Shown in pieces: positions 1 through 12,000 of a DNA stretch of 64,000 bases (positions within the stretch are counted from its first letter, which is position 1; each line of letters starts with the position of its first letter). Below the pieces are notes generated by a model that did not search any database, was not told where the DNA came from, and saw only the letters and a program-made list of their open reading frames with translations. The stretch comes from Oscheius dolichura (taxonomy: Eukaryota; Nematoda; Chromadorea; Rhabditida; Rhabditidae), in contig OW051492.1 of NCBI GenBank assembly GCA_932521035.1, positions 4,278,001 to 4,342,000 on the forward strand, given 5' to 3'. Made by a program: the position numbers and the translations under genes.

Positions 1-311
1 GTGAAATTCGCCGGAACACATCCTCGGCTGACATCTACTGGACTAATAGCTCTTTTGATAAGAGGCATACTAGCATTGAACTTCTAAAGAAACTTGGTTA
101 GTGGGTTCTTTTTCGGCGACGGCAAGCTTGAATTGACGGGGTTGTAAATGGCGTGCGACTTTCGCTCACCCGATGTTGTTTCAGAGCCGGTCTCCGCCTC
201 TTGAACCAGCTGCTTCGCCATCGTCTTTTTTGCTGTTTCATCATATTTTGCTTCCACATCATATTTAGGAACAGAGAAATGAGAGAAATTTAGGAGTAGC
301 GAAATGAACAA
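1..311 (-). CDS. possible partial gene at left edge, unrecognised
   Basis: An open frame on the minus strand begins near 311 and stops at 84-86. Its last part is charged and polar and ends in NPLTKFL. A 24-nt candidate intron close to the stop would join it to a frame that stays open to base 1 and reads PLIKRAISPVDVSRGC, so the gene may continue off the window. The first residues are hydrophobic and could be a short signal sequence or read-through from an intron. I do not recognise the protein. The candidate intron is shorter than most introns here, so the junction is weak. Confidence 0.25.
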
Positions 312-926
312 AAATAGCAGAAAAGGACGGTACAGTATCGCATTGAAATTGTCTGTGATGAAAGAGGCATTCTTTGATCATTTGATCTCATTTTTTTTAT
401 TATTTCTGTACCCTTCCTCATTCCTTCTTTCATTATTGCATAGCGACATTTGTTTATCGCTGCTTATGAATTATCAGGTCACTTGAAGGTCCTATAATAT
501 AACGAGAAACAGCATGGGCTACTCTTCAATCGATAATATATATCTGATGATTTGCTGTATCAGATAAAACAAAAATATACCATATGGTATAACTATCGGA
601 GTTGACTTATGAATATCAGAAATGATAAGAAAAGAAGCGAGCGCATATGCTGCTTATAAATGCATAAATGCTACTTCGCTTCCCCGATGACGGCTCTTTT
701 CTCGTCTTTTTTGTTTGTTTCTCCCCACTAACGAGTAAATACTAGGAAATAAGTAGTGAATCGACACCATCTTCTTACTTTTACCCTCTTGCACTTTAGA
801 TGGAATCTCGGGTTCCTAAAGTTGAATTTATGACACAGAACGGACAGCAACCGCTCCAGGTCAACAATTCTTCTCCTCAACAGGCATTTTGAACAATCAC
901 AAAATATTCTTCATTTTCAGTCAGCC
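312..926. other. intergenic region upstream of the heat-shock factor gene
   Basis: AT-rich sequence with no convincing coding frame. A pyrimidine-rich tract ending in TTTTCAG at 920 precedes the HSF start by six bases, which fits a trans-splice or 5'-leader acceptor. No heat-shock element array was established by eye. Confidence 0.4.
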
Positions 927-2849
927 ATGCCGTCGCAAAAAGATGAGGATAAAATGCCGTTGTTCTTGATCAAACTTTGGAATATCGTTGAGGATCCCGC
1001 CTATCAGAGTATTATTCGGTGGGATGAGGTATGACAAACATGAAGGTAGAAAAAAGCCAAATGTTGCAGAGTGGATATAGCTTTCACATAGTTGATCCCT
1101 ATTCTTTCTGTCGGAATGTCCTTCCCCACTACTTCAAACATAATAATCTAAACAGCCTTATACGTCAGCTGAATATGTGTACGTTTTTGTCCCCATTCCG
1201 CTCCTAGAAATAGAAGTTTTAGATGGTTTTCGTAAGGTATCCCCGTTGGACAAAGGAGGGCTGACGCGCAGCGAATCAGATCAGGATCATCTCGAGTTCA
1301 GCCACACTTGCTTCATCCGGGGAAGGCCCGATCTCATGGTCAATATCAAGCGTCGTGTAAGCCGCCTTATCCCCCCTCTGATTGCGTATGTTACAGCAGG
1401 CGAACCGAACCGTCGACAACACTTCGATGGCTGTGCAGACCCAGAGCAATTTAACAGTCGTGATGGACGAACTGAGCCAGCTGCGCGAGAAACAGCGTAA
1501 TATGGATAGCAAGATGAATGATCTCACCAAGTATCATAAACCATGGAAATGAAAAAAAAGAGTATTTTAGGGAAAATGAGGCTTTATGGGAACAATTAGA
1601 CCACGTTAGACAACAGCACAACAGACAACAGCAGATAGTCAACAAGGTGAAGGCCAGACAAAATAAAATGAATAAAATATTCAGCTGGTTCAATTCTTGG
1701 TGGCCATCGTGCAGCCGAACATGTCGAAGCGGGTGTTGAAGAGAGGCGTCCTGGCCATCGACGAGCCGCCTCCGAAGAGGACCCGTTCGGCCAACAGCCA
1801 GAACAGCGGTAACAACATCGTCGACATGCTGGACCGTCTCCAGAGGGAGATCGTCGAGGGCGGCGGCCTCCAGCAGCAGAAGGGGTACCAGAACGACCGG
1901 GGCCCGATAATCGCCGATGTCACGGACGAGGTCTACACAGGCAGCCCGACCAACGGGCCTCGTCCCGCCGAACCACACATCTCGTCTCCTGGCTCCTCTG
2001 GTACACACCCCCTTGGCATTCAAACAATCCTTTTCAGGTCAAATGGGACAGATGGGATACGGTCACATGACGGGTAATCCGCAACCTCCCCAGAACGTGC
2101 CATACCAGCAGAAGGTCGGCTACGCGGCTCCTCAGACGGCCCGCTACCCGCCGCCGGCCACTGCCATCCCCGCCAAGACGGGCAATCTGAACCAGGCCGG
2201 GGGATCGAACGAGGTAGGCCGTCGCCCGGAGAGAGACAAGTCGGCCCAGATTGCCCCCGCCAACTACATTCCGTCGCTGTCGATGAGCCCGGCCCTCGAG
2301 AGGCAGATCTCCCAGGAGCTACAGGTAATAGTGGTAACTGTTCTGTGATCTTTCTCCCTATAAGTACACAAAAAGCACTGCCTTTCACTGAGAATTAATA
2401 CTTTCGGACCATAACACAAGAATATTTATATATGGAAAAAACAAAGGATTCAGGACTATCTCAACGGCGTCGACGTGAACATCGACAGCTGCCGCGACCT
2501 GCTCAACGGAGACTGGAACTTGGACTTCCTCGAGGTGGCCCGATCCATAGATAGAAACAGGAGAGAGACATTTCAGAATCTGGGAGACGAGGAAACTGAC
2601 GCGAACCAACAGCACCATGGGGGACACCCTCGCCTGGCTCTGGAACAGCCGCCCCCGGTCCACTACGGGGACAACCTGGACTTCTTCGGGGATGTGCCCG
2701 AAGTCGGGGCCGAGGTCATCGCCCAGCCAGTTAGTCTCCTCCCCGAGCCGTCCCAGGACTACCCGGTTCAGCTGGATGCTCAGTACGACCAGCCGACGTG
2801 CTCCACCCCCAGCCTCCTCACGCCCTGCACTAGCCCCACCTACCGCTGA
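927..2849 (+). CDS. hsf-1: heat shock transcription factor
   Basis: Sequence-specific activator of heat-shock genes, acting in the nucleus as a trimer. Exons read as 927-1028, 1070-1178, 1223-1356, 1397-1530, 1571-1646, 1685-2000, 2038-2324, 2454-2534 and 2577-2849, giving about 503 residues in one frame. The N-terminal ~110 residues are the HSF DNA-binding domain: FLIKLWNIVED, the recognition-helix core SLIRQLNMYGFRKV, then FIRGRPDLMVNIKRR. A heptad-repeat oligomerisation region follows (about residues 125-190), ending KLVQFLVAIVQPN. The C-terminal half is Gln/Pro/acidic-rich, as in HSF activation regions. The start is the first ATG after a TTTTCAG acceptor. The 42-nt segment 2535-2576 could be a retained in-frame intron. 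An AATAAA lies near 2997. Family assignment is firm; the C-terminal exon borders are less so. Confidence 0.92.
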
Positions 2850-2996
2850 AGACGACGTAGCCCCCCTTTTGTGTGCATCTCACCGCCGAGTTACGAGTTG
2901 TCCAATGAAATATACTGTAGTTGTCCGCCGTTAGCCCGTATCACCTGTGTACGTGAATATGAATATTTTGTATTTTGACACGGACGCGTTCATTGA

Positions 2997-3002
2997 AATA
3001 AA
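2997..3002 (+). terminator. poly(A) signal of the HSF gene
   Basis: AATAAA about 150 nt after the HSF stop codon, in AT-rich sequence before the convergent CASC3 gene. Confidence 0.5.
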
Positions 3003-3127
3003 TATAACAAAGAACAACAAGATCAGGCCGGTGTGCTAGGGGGGAGCAGGAGGGGCGGATCACAATAAAATTACAGAGGAGGGGTAGAAATGCCAATAAA
3101 TACAGTAAGTATCTAGGGGGAGGCCCA

Positions 3128-4953
3128 TCAGTTGGGGCTCTTGATCTCGATTATCTTCTTTTCCCTCGGGGGCAAGGGACGGTTCGGCTGCTGGACGGCC
3201 GGGTCGAAATAGACGACGGGGGAGGCCTGGTGGGCAGATGGAGGAGGCGCGGGGTGGTCGAAGAAGACCACCTCCTGGCGGGGGGCATATCCTCGGGGAG
3301 GGCCCATTGGTTGGGGAGGGGGTAGAGGAGGACCTTCGTGACGCATAGGGTACCTATATTAAAGTAAGACCTCGAATAGGACAGCCCTACCTTTTGGGAG
3401 GAGCGCCTCCTCGGAAGATGTCGCCTCCTCCTCGGGGGGATCCCCTCGTGGTCCCTCTGACGCCTCGTCCTCTATTCGTGTATCCTCCTGACAGACGACG
3501 TTCTGACAAATTTTCTTCTTCCGATTCTGGGCCCCACCTACCCGTGGGCATGTCTCGTCCATTCTGCTGTTCCCGACGGGGCTCAGGGTATCGGCCGCCC
3601 CGATCGCCGCGGTTGGAGGAGGAGACGGTCCGGACGAACTGACGGGGCTGGGAATTGAAACCTAGAGGAAGGTGGCTCGAAGAGAGGAGGCTGTTCTCAC
3701 CTCTGACGGCCCCCCTGATGACTCCTCTCCGGTGATTCTCCATGTGCTCCTCCTTGTCCCGCCTCGGAGGCTGCTCGTGTGCCTCCTCCCGGTACTCCTC
3801 CCGTTCCTGCCTCTCGCCGGTCCCGTTCCGAGGCCTCTCTTGGTTTCTAAAGTCTTCTTATTCCGGATAAGCGGGTACAAACCTGTAAGGTCTGCTACCC
3901 ATGGTGGAGGACTGGCCACGGCCGCCACGGACATTTCTAACCTGAATAGGGCACAATCAAACGGAAAGGAGAGACTCACAACTCCGGGTTTCGAGGGTCG
4001 CTGTCTCCTGGATCCGCCCCTCTCGCGGGTCTCGTCTCCCTGATCTTCCCTTTCATCCTCCCCGCTTCCTGAAAACAAGCCACATGTTTCTACTTTCCTT
4101 TCCGGAGGGGACGTGATCAGTCGAATAAAAAGGAGACAAACCTTCGCGGTCCTCGTGTGATCCCCGGACACCCTGCTCTCGGAAGATTCGTCCTCCTCTG
4201 CCCCCGCGTCCTCTTCCCCGTTGTTCGGCGGATCGCTCCCCATTCCTGGGTGGACTCTGGAATCGACTCGTGGACTTTGAAATTGAAAGGTTTACCTCAG
4301 AAGGGACAGCCCTTTCGTCTTCCTCGCCCTCCTGTTCGGTCTCATTGTGCCGGATGTCGAAGCCGTACCTGAAGGGGCTGTCTTCCCTGCCAAGACCCAA
4401 ACATACCGTGCCACGAGCTGTCGTTTACTTTTCGGTTGCTGCCATCTCTCGACATAGCGGTCGTGGGACCAAGAGCCGTCGGCTCGGCTCTTCTTCAACT
4501 CCAAATCTTCCGGGGCCTCCGCGTCTCGCGAATCATGCATGTAGTAGCGACCTAAATCTCCTAATTTATAACAAAAAGAGACAGGGAAACCTTTTTTCGG
4601 TATGTAGGCAGGGTTCTCCTCAATCTCATCATCATCCAATTCTTGACCCTCTGAAGTAAAATGAAAATGGATGGGAGGACAATCAAACCTTCGTCCTCGT
4701 CCCCGTTCTCCTCTTTATTATGCTCTTTCTCTATTTGAGTGTTCTCCACTTGAGGATCTTCTTTATTATCATTTTCATCCTGTAATGCTAATATTCTAAC
4801 GAGGGGAGCAAACTCAACCTTTTCCTTCTTATCTTCGGTAATTTTAACTTCTTCCAGCTTTTCCTCTATGGTTTGTTCAGGTTTTTCACTCGTATTTTCT
4901 TCTTTTGTTGCGCTTTCCTCACCCGTTTCGGAAGGCTTTACCTCTTCAGTCAT
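3128..4953 (-). CDS. casc3: CASC3/MLN51/Barentsz exon-junction-complex protein
   Basis: Core component of the exon junction complex, which binds eIF4A3 on spliced mRNA and links splicing to mRNA localisation and decay. The acidic Lys/Glu-rich N-terminus (MTEEVKPSET...) leads into the SELOR region: DDDEIEENPAYIPKKG, then WSHDRYVERWQQPKSKRQL and YGFDIRHNE, the hallmark of this family. The rest is Arg/Gly-, Pro- and acid-rich low-complexity sequence, ending KKIIEIKSPN at a TGA at 3128-3130. At least two introns (30-40 nt) interrupt the SELOR segment; one at about 4570-4600 is only about 30 nt long. The C-terminal exons are compositionally biased and their borders are approximate. The gene is divergent from RPL14 and convergent with HSF. 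Confidence 0.85.
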
Positions 4954-5610
4954 GCTGAGCCTGAAGCAATCTTATTTTCATATTAGAGGAAGTAGATAGA
5001 GGGGACTCGACTAAAATGGCTTATTCAAATACGATCAGGCGATTTCGATCGAATAGTCAGAAACTGACTCATGGGAAGCGGAAACGTTCGAATAACATTT
5101 AGATTTGAAACATATACTTCATTGAATAAAAGGAGAGGATGGGAATGGTTTGAATATTTCAAAGAGGAGAGTTGCTTTACTGTGAGATAAGTCTTTTCTA
5201 CTGACGCAGTGGTCGTTCGCTTTCTCTATTCTTCTGCTCATGTGGTGTGTTTATCGGGGAGTAAAGCCAAGTATAGAAACGAAACTTTTGGAGAGATGAA
5301 AATTCAGTAATCGAATACGAAGAAGTAACCAAACCCCGAGAGATGTAACAATTTCGCGGCATTTCGGTCCCGGCGCGATCGAATCCGCCCTTGAAATGCC
5401 TCTCTTCTTCATTTTTCTCCGCTTTTATTTTCCGGGCCTAAATTCGGAATTCGTTCCTTTCACAAAGTTGACTCGCAGCGGCTGCTTTATTACTAGTTCT
5501 ACATGAAATAATGAAATTACATGATTTATCCTCTATGTAGAACTGCAAATCGATACTCTTCATCTTCTTCGCCAAATTACAGATGGCTCAATTTTTTTTT
5601 CTAGATCACA
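4954..5610. promoter_or_regulatory. shared upstream region between CASC3 (-) and RPL14 (+)
   Basis: About 650 nt between two divergent start codons, with no coding frame. It should hold both promoters. A run of T ending TTTCTAG lies six bases before the RPL14 ATG and looks like a trans-splice acceptor. Confidence 0.4.
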
Positions 5611-6407
5611 ATGGTCTTCAAACGTTTGGTACAAATCGGCCGAGTTGTGTTCATCGCTCATGGCGTCAACAGCGGAAAACTCGCTACAATTGTCGATGTT
5701 CTGGATGGTAATAGGGTTAGTATTTCATATTATTTTTTTAAATTTCCAACAGGAAGAAAATTAGTTAGAATATTGGTATATCCAGAGAGTTGTCAATTAT
5801 ATTGGAACAATTGAACTTGGGTGGCCCAAACCATCAGGGTGTCAAAATTTTGTTTCCTTTCTTTCATGTTCAGAATACTTCTACATGGTTTTTTTTTCAT
5901 ACCGTTTTTAAAATTTTAACACCCTGATGGTTTGCGCCACTCAGTGCATGGATATAAAAATTTTGAAATTCTTTATATTTGATCAACGACAAGCTCATTT
6001 TTAATGGATATAGAGCAATTTTAGAATGTTGAATTTAGGTTCTTCTCGATGGCCCCGCCACCGGAGTTCTCCGTGGAGTACGAAATCTGAAAGATCTGCA
6101 GCTGACCAAATTTGTTACTAAGATTCGTGTTGGACAACGTACTAAGGGAGTAAAGGAAGCTTTTGCCGAAGCCAAGATTTCTGAACAGTTCGCTCAAACA
6201 GCCTGGTCCAAGAAGATCGCCGCTAAAGCCGTTGTAAGTGTTTACTATCGTTAAAATTTTCAGTGATCAGACACTGTAATATTGTTTTCTTTTGAGCGCG
6301 CTAAGCTAACCGACTTCGACCGTTTCAAGCTTATGAAAGCCAGAACCATGCGTAACCGTCTTATTCGAACTGAGGTTGCCAAATTGAAGAAGACTTCCAA
6401 AAAGTAA
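5611..6407 (+). CDS. rpl-14: 60S ribosomal protein L14
   Basis: Structural protein of the large cytosolic ribosomal subunit. Exons 5611-5715, 6039-6233 and 6297-6407 encode about 136 residues: [15 protein letters not shown], then the KOW-type segment [19 protein letters not shown], then [19 protein letters not shown], and a basic C-terminus ([19 protein letters not shown] ... KKTSKK). Length and order match the eukaryotic L14 family. The third exon needs the acceptor TTTTGAG at 6291-6296, because the nearer TTTTCAG would lead into a stop. Intron 1 is 323 nt, long for this genome, and carries an inverted repeat (5820-5941). AATAAA follows at about 6429. Confidence 0.95.
5820..5941. repeat. inverted repeat inside RPL14 intron 1
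   Basis: Arms of about 32 nt (5820-5851 and 5910-5941) are near-perfect reverse complements sharing the core CAAACCATCAGGGTGT. The spacer is about 58 nt. It could be a small foldback (MITE-like) insertion or a structured RNA element in the intron. Confidence 0.75.
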
Positions 6408-6428
6408 AGATGTTGTTGTTGTTATTCC

Positions 6429-6434
6429 AATAAA
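6429..6434 (+). terminator. poly(A) signal of RPL14
   Basis: AATAAA 22 nt after the RPL14 stop codon. Confidence 0.7.
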
Positions 6435-7930
6435 AACTGTTGGACTTGTAAAAATTGTAGTACAATTAGACACCAGAAAACACCTGGTTGGTCAGTATTC
6501 GAGAGCTCTTCTGTAGAGCAGCATTTGTATTCTCTGGCGGTGAAGCCACTGTGCTGGCGAGCTTTATCTTCTGGGAAGCACTGAAAAACATCATTCGAAA
6601 GAGGAAGTTATACCGTTCGGGGTTTACTACATTCTTCCTTCGAGTATGCGCATCTTCCTTCAATGTATGAGTCAACATGATAGTACTCCTCGGATTCCGT
6701 CTTGTGAATGATCTTCACACATTGGTGAACCAGGGAGCTACAGTTTCTAGTCTGTAAGGGGGTTACTCTTCAAAATACGGGAATACCATTGTATTCTGAG
6801 GGGTAAGCGGCTCATCTGCCCGGACACGGTAATATAAACAGGATAACGATGAAGAAATGCACGGAAAGACGAAGAACACGAAGACTCCAAACATGCGCTG
6901 CAGGGCGACTTCCGGGCCTCTGGCAAGTCAAAGGGGGGCACCTAAAAGTGTTGGGTATTAAAAGGACGTAGAGCACATGCTGCTCACGCATGGGTGAATA
7001 ATTTAAGCGAAACAAATGGATATTTTGCCTGATGGGTCCAAAAAATAAGGCAACCATCTGTTGGAAACTCTTCAATATAGTCCATTTCAAATGCTCTCCG
7101 ATCCGATCCGATCCCCAATACTCTCTCCTTCCTTCCGACCGAAACCTCTCCAATCCGCACAAACACTTTGGCATAAAGCCCACTGCGGCAAATACTTTAC
7201 GGTTGGTGTATTTCTTTATTAGAAGTCTTGAGACAGCTTGCTGGAAAACTCAAAAATTGATGAATTATTTCAGAGAAAAGATAATATTATATCCATCGAA
7301 TATAAACACGGGAGCTCAAGCAAGACAGAATCCATTAGCGACGATTGCATATTGGAATCGCACTTGGACCACTTTCCAGGACGTCACGACTCCATGTGCA
7401 TGTATCTAATAAGGATGTGTTCAACGCTGACGTGCCGATATTGCTTGGAACAAGAACGGCCATTTGCTGAAAGACTAATGATCTTCTTAAATTTGCTAGG
7501 AACGAATTATGTTAGAAACAAGAAGAATGAGGTTGTTTTTAGACTGGAGTAGTAAGATTAGGCCCTTTTCCTTATTCTCCTTTAGTGTTATTCACCTTTA
7601 TTCACCTTTAGTGTTTTTAATCCATTTGTACAGTATAAATTGCTTGTCTATAAATCCGTCTATTAACTTGTATCTGAAATTAAAACCGGGAAGACACTAA
7701 CATGTTTAAAAATAGAAACATTTGCGTCTGTACCACTAAAAAATGTCCAGCTTCTGGAGCTCCAATTACAAAGATTACGTTCTGACACCTTTACATAATT
7801 CAGTAATTTCCGAAGTTTCCCTCGTCAGTCCCCGCACAGTAGGAGTCAACAAACGAGTCGCCCGTTTCCCCGACAACGAAAATTAATCAGAAAGGAAAAA
7901 TGGCCAAACGAACTATCACATCAGCGGGCA
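6435..7930. other. region without a firmly supported gene
   Basis: Several short open frames overlap on both strands around 6470-7180. None shows a recognisable domain. One minus-strand frame near 6790-6960 has a hydrophobic stretch and might be an exon of a small membrane protein, but I could not build a consistent model. An unrecognised plus-strand frame at 7238-7552 is listed separately. Confidence 0.3.
7238..7552 (+). CDS. unrecognised open reading frame or exon
   Basis: About 104 codons, possibly entered through the acceptor TTATTTCAG near 7274. The C-terminal part (RLMIFLNLLGTNYVRNKKN...) reads like a helical protein segment, but I recognise no family. It ends at TAG 7550-7552. It could be a single exon, a decayed gene fragment or chance. 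Confidence 0.25.
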   Translation: MLENSKIDELFQRKDNIISIEYKHGSSSKTESISDDCILESHLDHFPGRHDSMCMYLIRMCSTLTCRYCLEQERPFAERLMIFLNLLGTNYVRNKKNEVVFRLE

Positions 7931-8082
7931 GATATAGTCCGTTTCCAACGGATATGTCACGAGTTCAAATTACGCGGTGCATCTCCGTTGCGAGACCATG
8001 TCGGAAGAAGGCTGGTCCCATAGCGGAGGTGCGATAGACCTTTAAATCCCGTGACATATCCGTTGGAAACGAACTATACCAG
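7931..8082. repeat. MITE-like inverted-repeat element
   Basis: Arms of roughly 70 nt facing each other. The best-preserved part is a 29-nt core (7933-7961 against the reverse complement of 8050-8078) with one mismatch, containing CGTTTCCAACGGATATGTCA. The outer and inner arm sequences are imperfect. No transposase frame is present, so a non-autonomous foldback or MITE is likely. A 14-base stretch of the same arm (TAGTCCGTTTCCAA) recurs in a PEPCK intron at 46903-46916. Confidence 0.75.
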
Positions 8083-8539
8083 TTATCCAGCCCCCGGAAA
8101 AAAATTTCACCTTTTTGCCTTCGCACATAGCTCATTAAAGGTCTCCATGAAAGAGAGGTAATGACCAGTTGGTTATCGCCTGATTACCCCTTTCATTCAA
8201 CTGAACCTTCGATCAGTCCTCAAGATGCTTCCACCTCCCCGTGTTATTTCTGTTGTCGCGGATATGACCGTCTGGAGCCATGACCCCTCCAATTTCCGTC
8301 ACTAGCTGTTCTTTTCTGTTCTTGCGTGGTTAATTTCTCTCATATCATTCACAGCCGCCCACTCTCGCCATGGGAGAAACTCTACTACAAGTCCTCCGCT
8401 GCCTCCATATACGCGCCTCCATTCCTGACTCACTTGCCAAAGGGAAACCATAGAGAAAAGCCCCTCATCAAGACGAAAAACATGTGACCAGGAAATGATT
8501 GCAATCAAATTGCCTCTCCTGATATTGCCCCGGTCGGCC
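8083..8539. other. non-coding region
   Basis: No convincing frame, repeat or RNA gene seen. A minus-strand open frame at 8302-8541 has no recognisable features. Confidence 0.35.
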
Positions 8540-8727
8540 ATGGCTGGAGGACGTCATCACAGTTCGATCGGCCGAGTTTCACCCTTGACTTGGCCTGACT
8601 CCTCTCCCCTTTCCCCACTAATTAACCCATCTCCTGTCCTTTCCATAAGGATCTCTCCTGTTTCAGGCAGACGACGAGGATGAGGGTGGCCACCCCGAGG
8701 ACGAATCTCTCTTCGACGGACAGCCAG
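8540..8727 (+). CDS. possible upstream exons of the doublecortin/PLAT gene
   Basis: ATG at 8540 opens a 12-codon exon (to 8575) that could splice through TTTCAG to 8667-8727, which encodes an acidic segment (ADDEDEGGHPEDESLF...). The donor GTGAG follows at 8728. I could not find a connecting exon that brings this into phase with the first doublecortin exon, so it may instead be 5' sequence of another transcript. Confidence 0.3.
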
Positions 8728-9050
8728 GTGAGAAGCCCCTCGGCGGGCTGATCCTCCTCCCGTGACTCGGCAGACGTGCCTTGCCCTTGTCCCTAATCCC
8801 GTCGACATTCTACTTCTCTGCTTTCACGGGTTATACCATTGAAAATGGCAGGGAGTGCTGTCCTTTTTTTGTACAGGCCAAGCAGCTGGCCTCCTACGGG
8901 CATGTCTTTGTCTCTGAACACATAAGCCAGAAGCCCCATAACCAGTGAAATGGCAATCTCGTGCTATTGAGTAGTTCCCGGCTACATTTCCATGGAGATC
9001 TGGAGATCTTTCCTGGCTGTGTTTTCCCTTCGAGACACAACCTGTTGCAG

Positions 9051-12000
9051 ATGAGCAGAACCTGGGCCCTACCCAATGTGCCCATCCAGCCGATGAACGG
9101 CATGATCCGCACCTACGACAACAACAACCGCCAGTTCGCCCGGCCCTACTCGGCCAAGACCGTATTCTTCTACAAGGAGGGGGACGAGTACTTTACGGTT
9201 TGGAGGACACCCATAAAAGGGGAAAAGGAAGGTTGCAGGGGGTGAGGGTGCCCATCTCGAAGAGTCGTTACCGGAACATCGACAGCCTCTTGGACGACTT
9301 GAACCGGAACATCCAGGTGGGGCAGACGGCACCCGAGATGAGGAAGGGTGTATTCCAGATGCCGTTTGGGGTTAGACGACTGACGACGCCGATGGGTAGG
9401 ACACCGATCGAAGACATCTCCCAGCTGGAACACCTCGGAAAGTAGGTGTCTTGAATTGAGTCCCGCCGCGATCGAATCACCCCACGTCAGCCTCCCAGCT
9501 GATATTTATACCCATTACCAATCACCCCGGCCGCCGTAAAAATCAAGACTGATTCAGTAGTCCCGCCGGCCTTTGATCCCGACTTTTTCCAGGTACGTGG
9601 CCTCGTCGTCGCGCTTCTCCCGTGGCATCAACCTCTCGGCCCTCGAACGTCTCAAAAAGGCTCGTTTCCATGCGGAGTCCGCCCTGAACCGGGAAAGCAC
9701 TGGTGGACAGTCCTTCTGGGTAGGGCCTTCTCTTCCGTCCCTGTCCCTGTCTCTGTCTCTCGTGTCCCCGGTGTTTTCCTGGTTCTCCCCGGGCCATCGT
9801 CCTTTCTGTCTACCCTCCGGCCCTTCCCACCCGATCTTTGGTCGTATCTCCCTCTCACCCCAGAGGGTGCACTTTCGAGAAAGTCGGCGAAAACAGTTGA
9901 CACCTGAGTATTCAGATTGTATTCGTTTTTTGTATCGCGCTCTCCTCTCCCGACACTCAGCTAGATTTGATTGAAAATAGTCGGTGCTTCCCCGGCAACA
10001 GGCTGCTTCTCTTTTACTTTTGCGTCGTCAGACGGCCATTAAAGACATCTCCCGAAGAGAGCAGTCAATACGGCTCGTTATCCCCCGTATAATCAAAAGA
10101 ACGATTGCCCCTGTCCTCCCCCGAAGCCGTCTCCTCCTTCCACTCCAGTTAAACTTCCATTATAGGCCATGGCGAATAACACAGAGTACAGTTGAATTAG
10201 AATGTTCCGCTCGGCCGTGTGCGAGTACTGTAGACGTGCTGGAGTAAGTTTGCCCCGTATGTACTTTGTCTCATTAGCCGTGCACCTGGCCGACGAAACT
10301 TCCAGCGGGCCTCTCTTTTCCGGCTTCCTCCCTTCCATATGAAATAATTGCCCGTGATTCAAGGGGGGATATAGAAGGGAATCTCGTAGGAGAGGGGGGT
10401 GTACTCATTACCTAAGTCGCCCCTCGTGATTGCTAATCCCCCAGTCCCCTGGCCGGTACTCTCTCCTCGTAATCCCCAAGAGACAGGTACGTTTTCAGGT
10501 GCCCTCGTCGCCCTCGTTGACGCAGCAGATGCGCCTCCACCGGCATCTGGGGCTGGGCGATGTGGTCACTTCCAAGCAGGTAATGGCCGTGCCTTTTCAG
10601 AGAGATGCCCCGAGTCAGAAAGTGTCTCCTGCAGCCCCTGCCTACTCTCGAGGAGATGCCGAGCCATTTACAAATTCAGGGAGTCAATGTAGGGGAGAAC
10701 AAAGGGCGCCGTGACTGGAAATACAAAAAACAATATGAAGAAGCCTTATAAAAGGGAGACATTTCAGATATTCTTCGTTTTGAACGGGAAGGGCCGCTTC
10801 TACCGTACCCTCCTGAATCCCCTGCGTCTGCCCTCCTTCGAACAACTGCTGGCCGAAGTGAGCGAGGGTCTGGAGGTGGCCATCTACCGCGTCTACTCTG
10901 CCGACGGCGTCCGCGTCGTCTCTGTGCCCGACATGTTGAACCTCTCTCCTCCCAAGCTCATCGCCTGCCCTCGAAACGAGCGCCCCACTCTCCGAGAGCC
11001 CCTCCAGCTCCCCTCTATAAATCCGAATCGATACGCCCCGAAACGGATTAAAACAGGTATTGTCTGGGATGCCGAGCAGACTGGCATTTAGACTCGCTGA
11101 CGTCGACCTCCTCGGAGAATGGCATCGAGAAGCCGCGGAGGATGGACAACTTCAGGCGGAATACGAGGAAGACGACGGGGGCCGTCAAGAAGAGGATACC
11201 CCTGCCACGTAGGCGATTGGCGAAAACCTAGAGTAATCTGCCGTTTCAGCCCTGCCTCCTCCTCGAAAGGGGGTGTCATCACTGCCGGATGAAGGCGATT
11301 CCGGGAAGGTGAAAAAGGTTGTCTGAAAGGAGACAGATTCGCCCTTTTCAGGCTAATTCAATCAGCAGCTATGAGACGGGAGGGAAGATCGAGGACGATC
11401 GGCACAGCAGTGACTACCCCGAATACGAGACCACGCCGTCAACCTCGTACAATGAGGGTATACAGCACAAGGCCTCGATCCACAGCGACAAGACGGAGGA
11501 CGAGGTACACGAACACTCGGGGGAGTCCAACTCACCCCCCTACCACGAGGAGGACGACTTGAGTAGGTCTTTTGAAGAGTCAAAAATGAAGAGATCCAGT
11601 CCTGCCTAGTGAGAGCCAGCCGGGGACTGACAGGAGTCTACACAAGCCGAAGAAGGGCAAGAAGAAGAAAAGCCGAGAAGAGACGGCACACAGTCAAAGG
11701 GAGGTCAACCTGCCGTCTGACGAAGATGAGAAGCCCGGAACCGCCTGTAGCCAAGACGAGCAACAGCTTCCTTCTCGGCACAGTACGGCCCGTTCCCGCA
11801 GGGGGACAGCTCACAGCCAGAGAGAAGAGAACCTTCCGTCGAGACAGGCGACCGCCTGTAGTCAGAGGGAGGAACTACTCCCATCCAGGCTCTGGACAGC
11901 ATGCAGCCAGCAGGAGGAGAATCTCAGGTCACGGCCGGAGACTGCCTGTAGTCAACAGGAACACGAACTGCCTTCTAGACCGGTGAGGAGACAAGGGGCA

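Noticed and set aside
1451-2388. Minus-strand frames opposite HSF
   Set aside because: Shadows of the HSF exons, which carry a clear DNA-binding domain on the plus strand.
3387-4659. Several plus- and minus-strand frames of 100-190 codons in the CASC3 region
   Set aside because: They are alternative frames of GC-rich, Arg/Gly/Pro-coding exons; only the frame with the SELOR motifs is supported.
8302-8808. Minus-strand frames near the putative first exons of the doublecortin gene
   Set aside because: No start context, domain or homologue recognised; they overlap the better-supported acidic exon on the plus strand.
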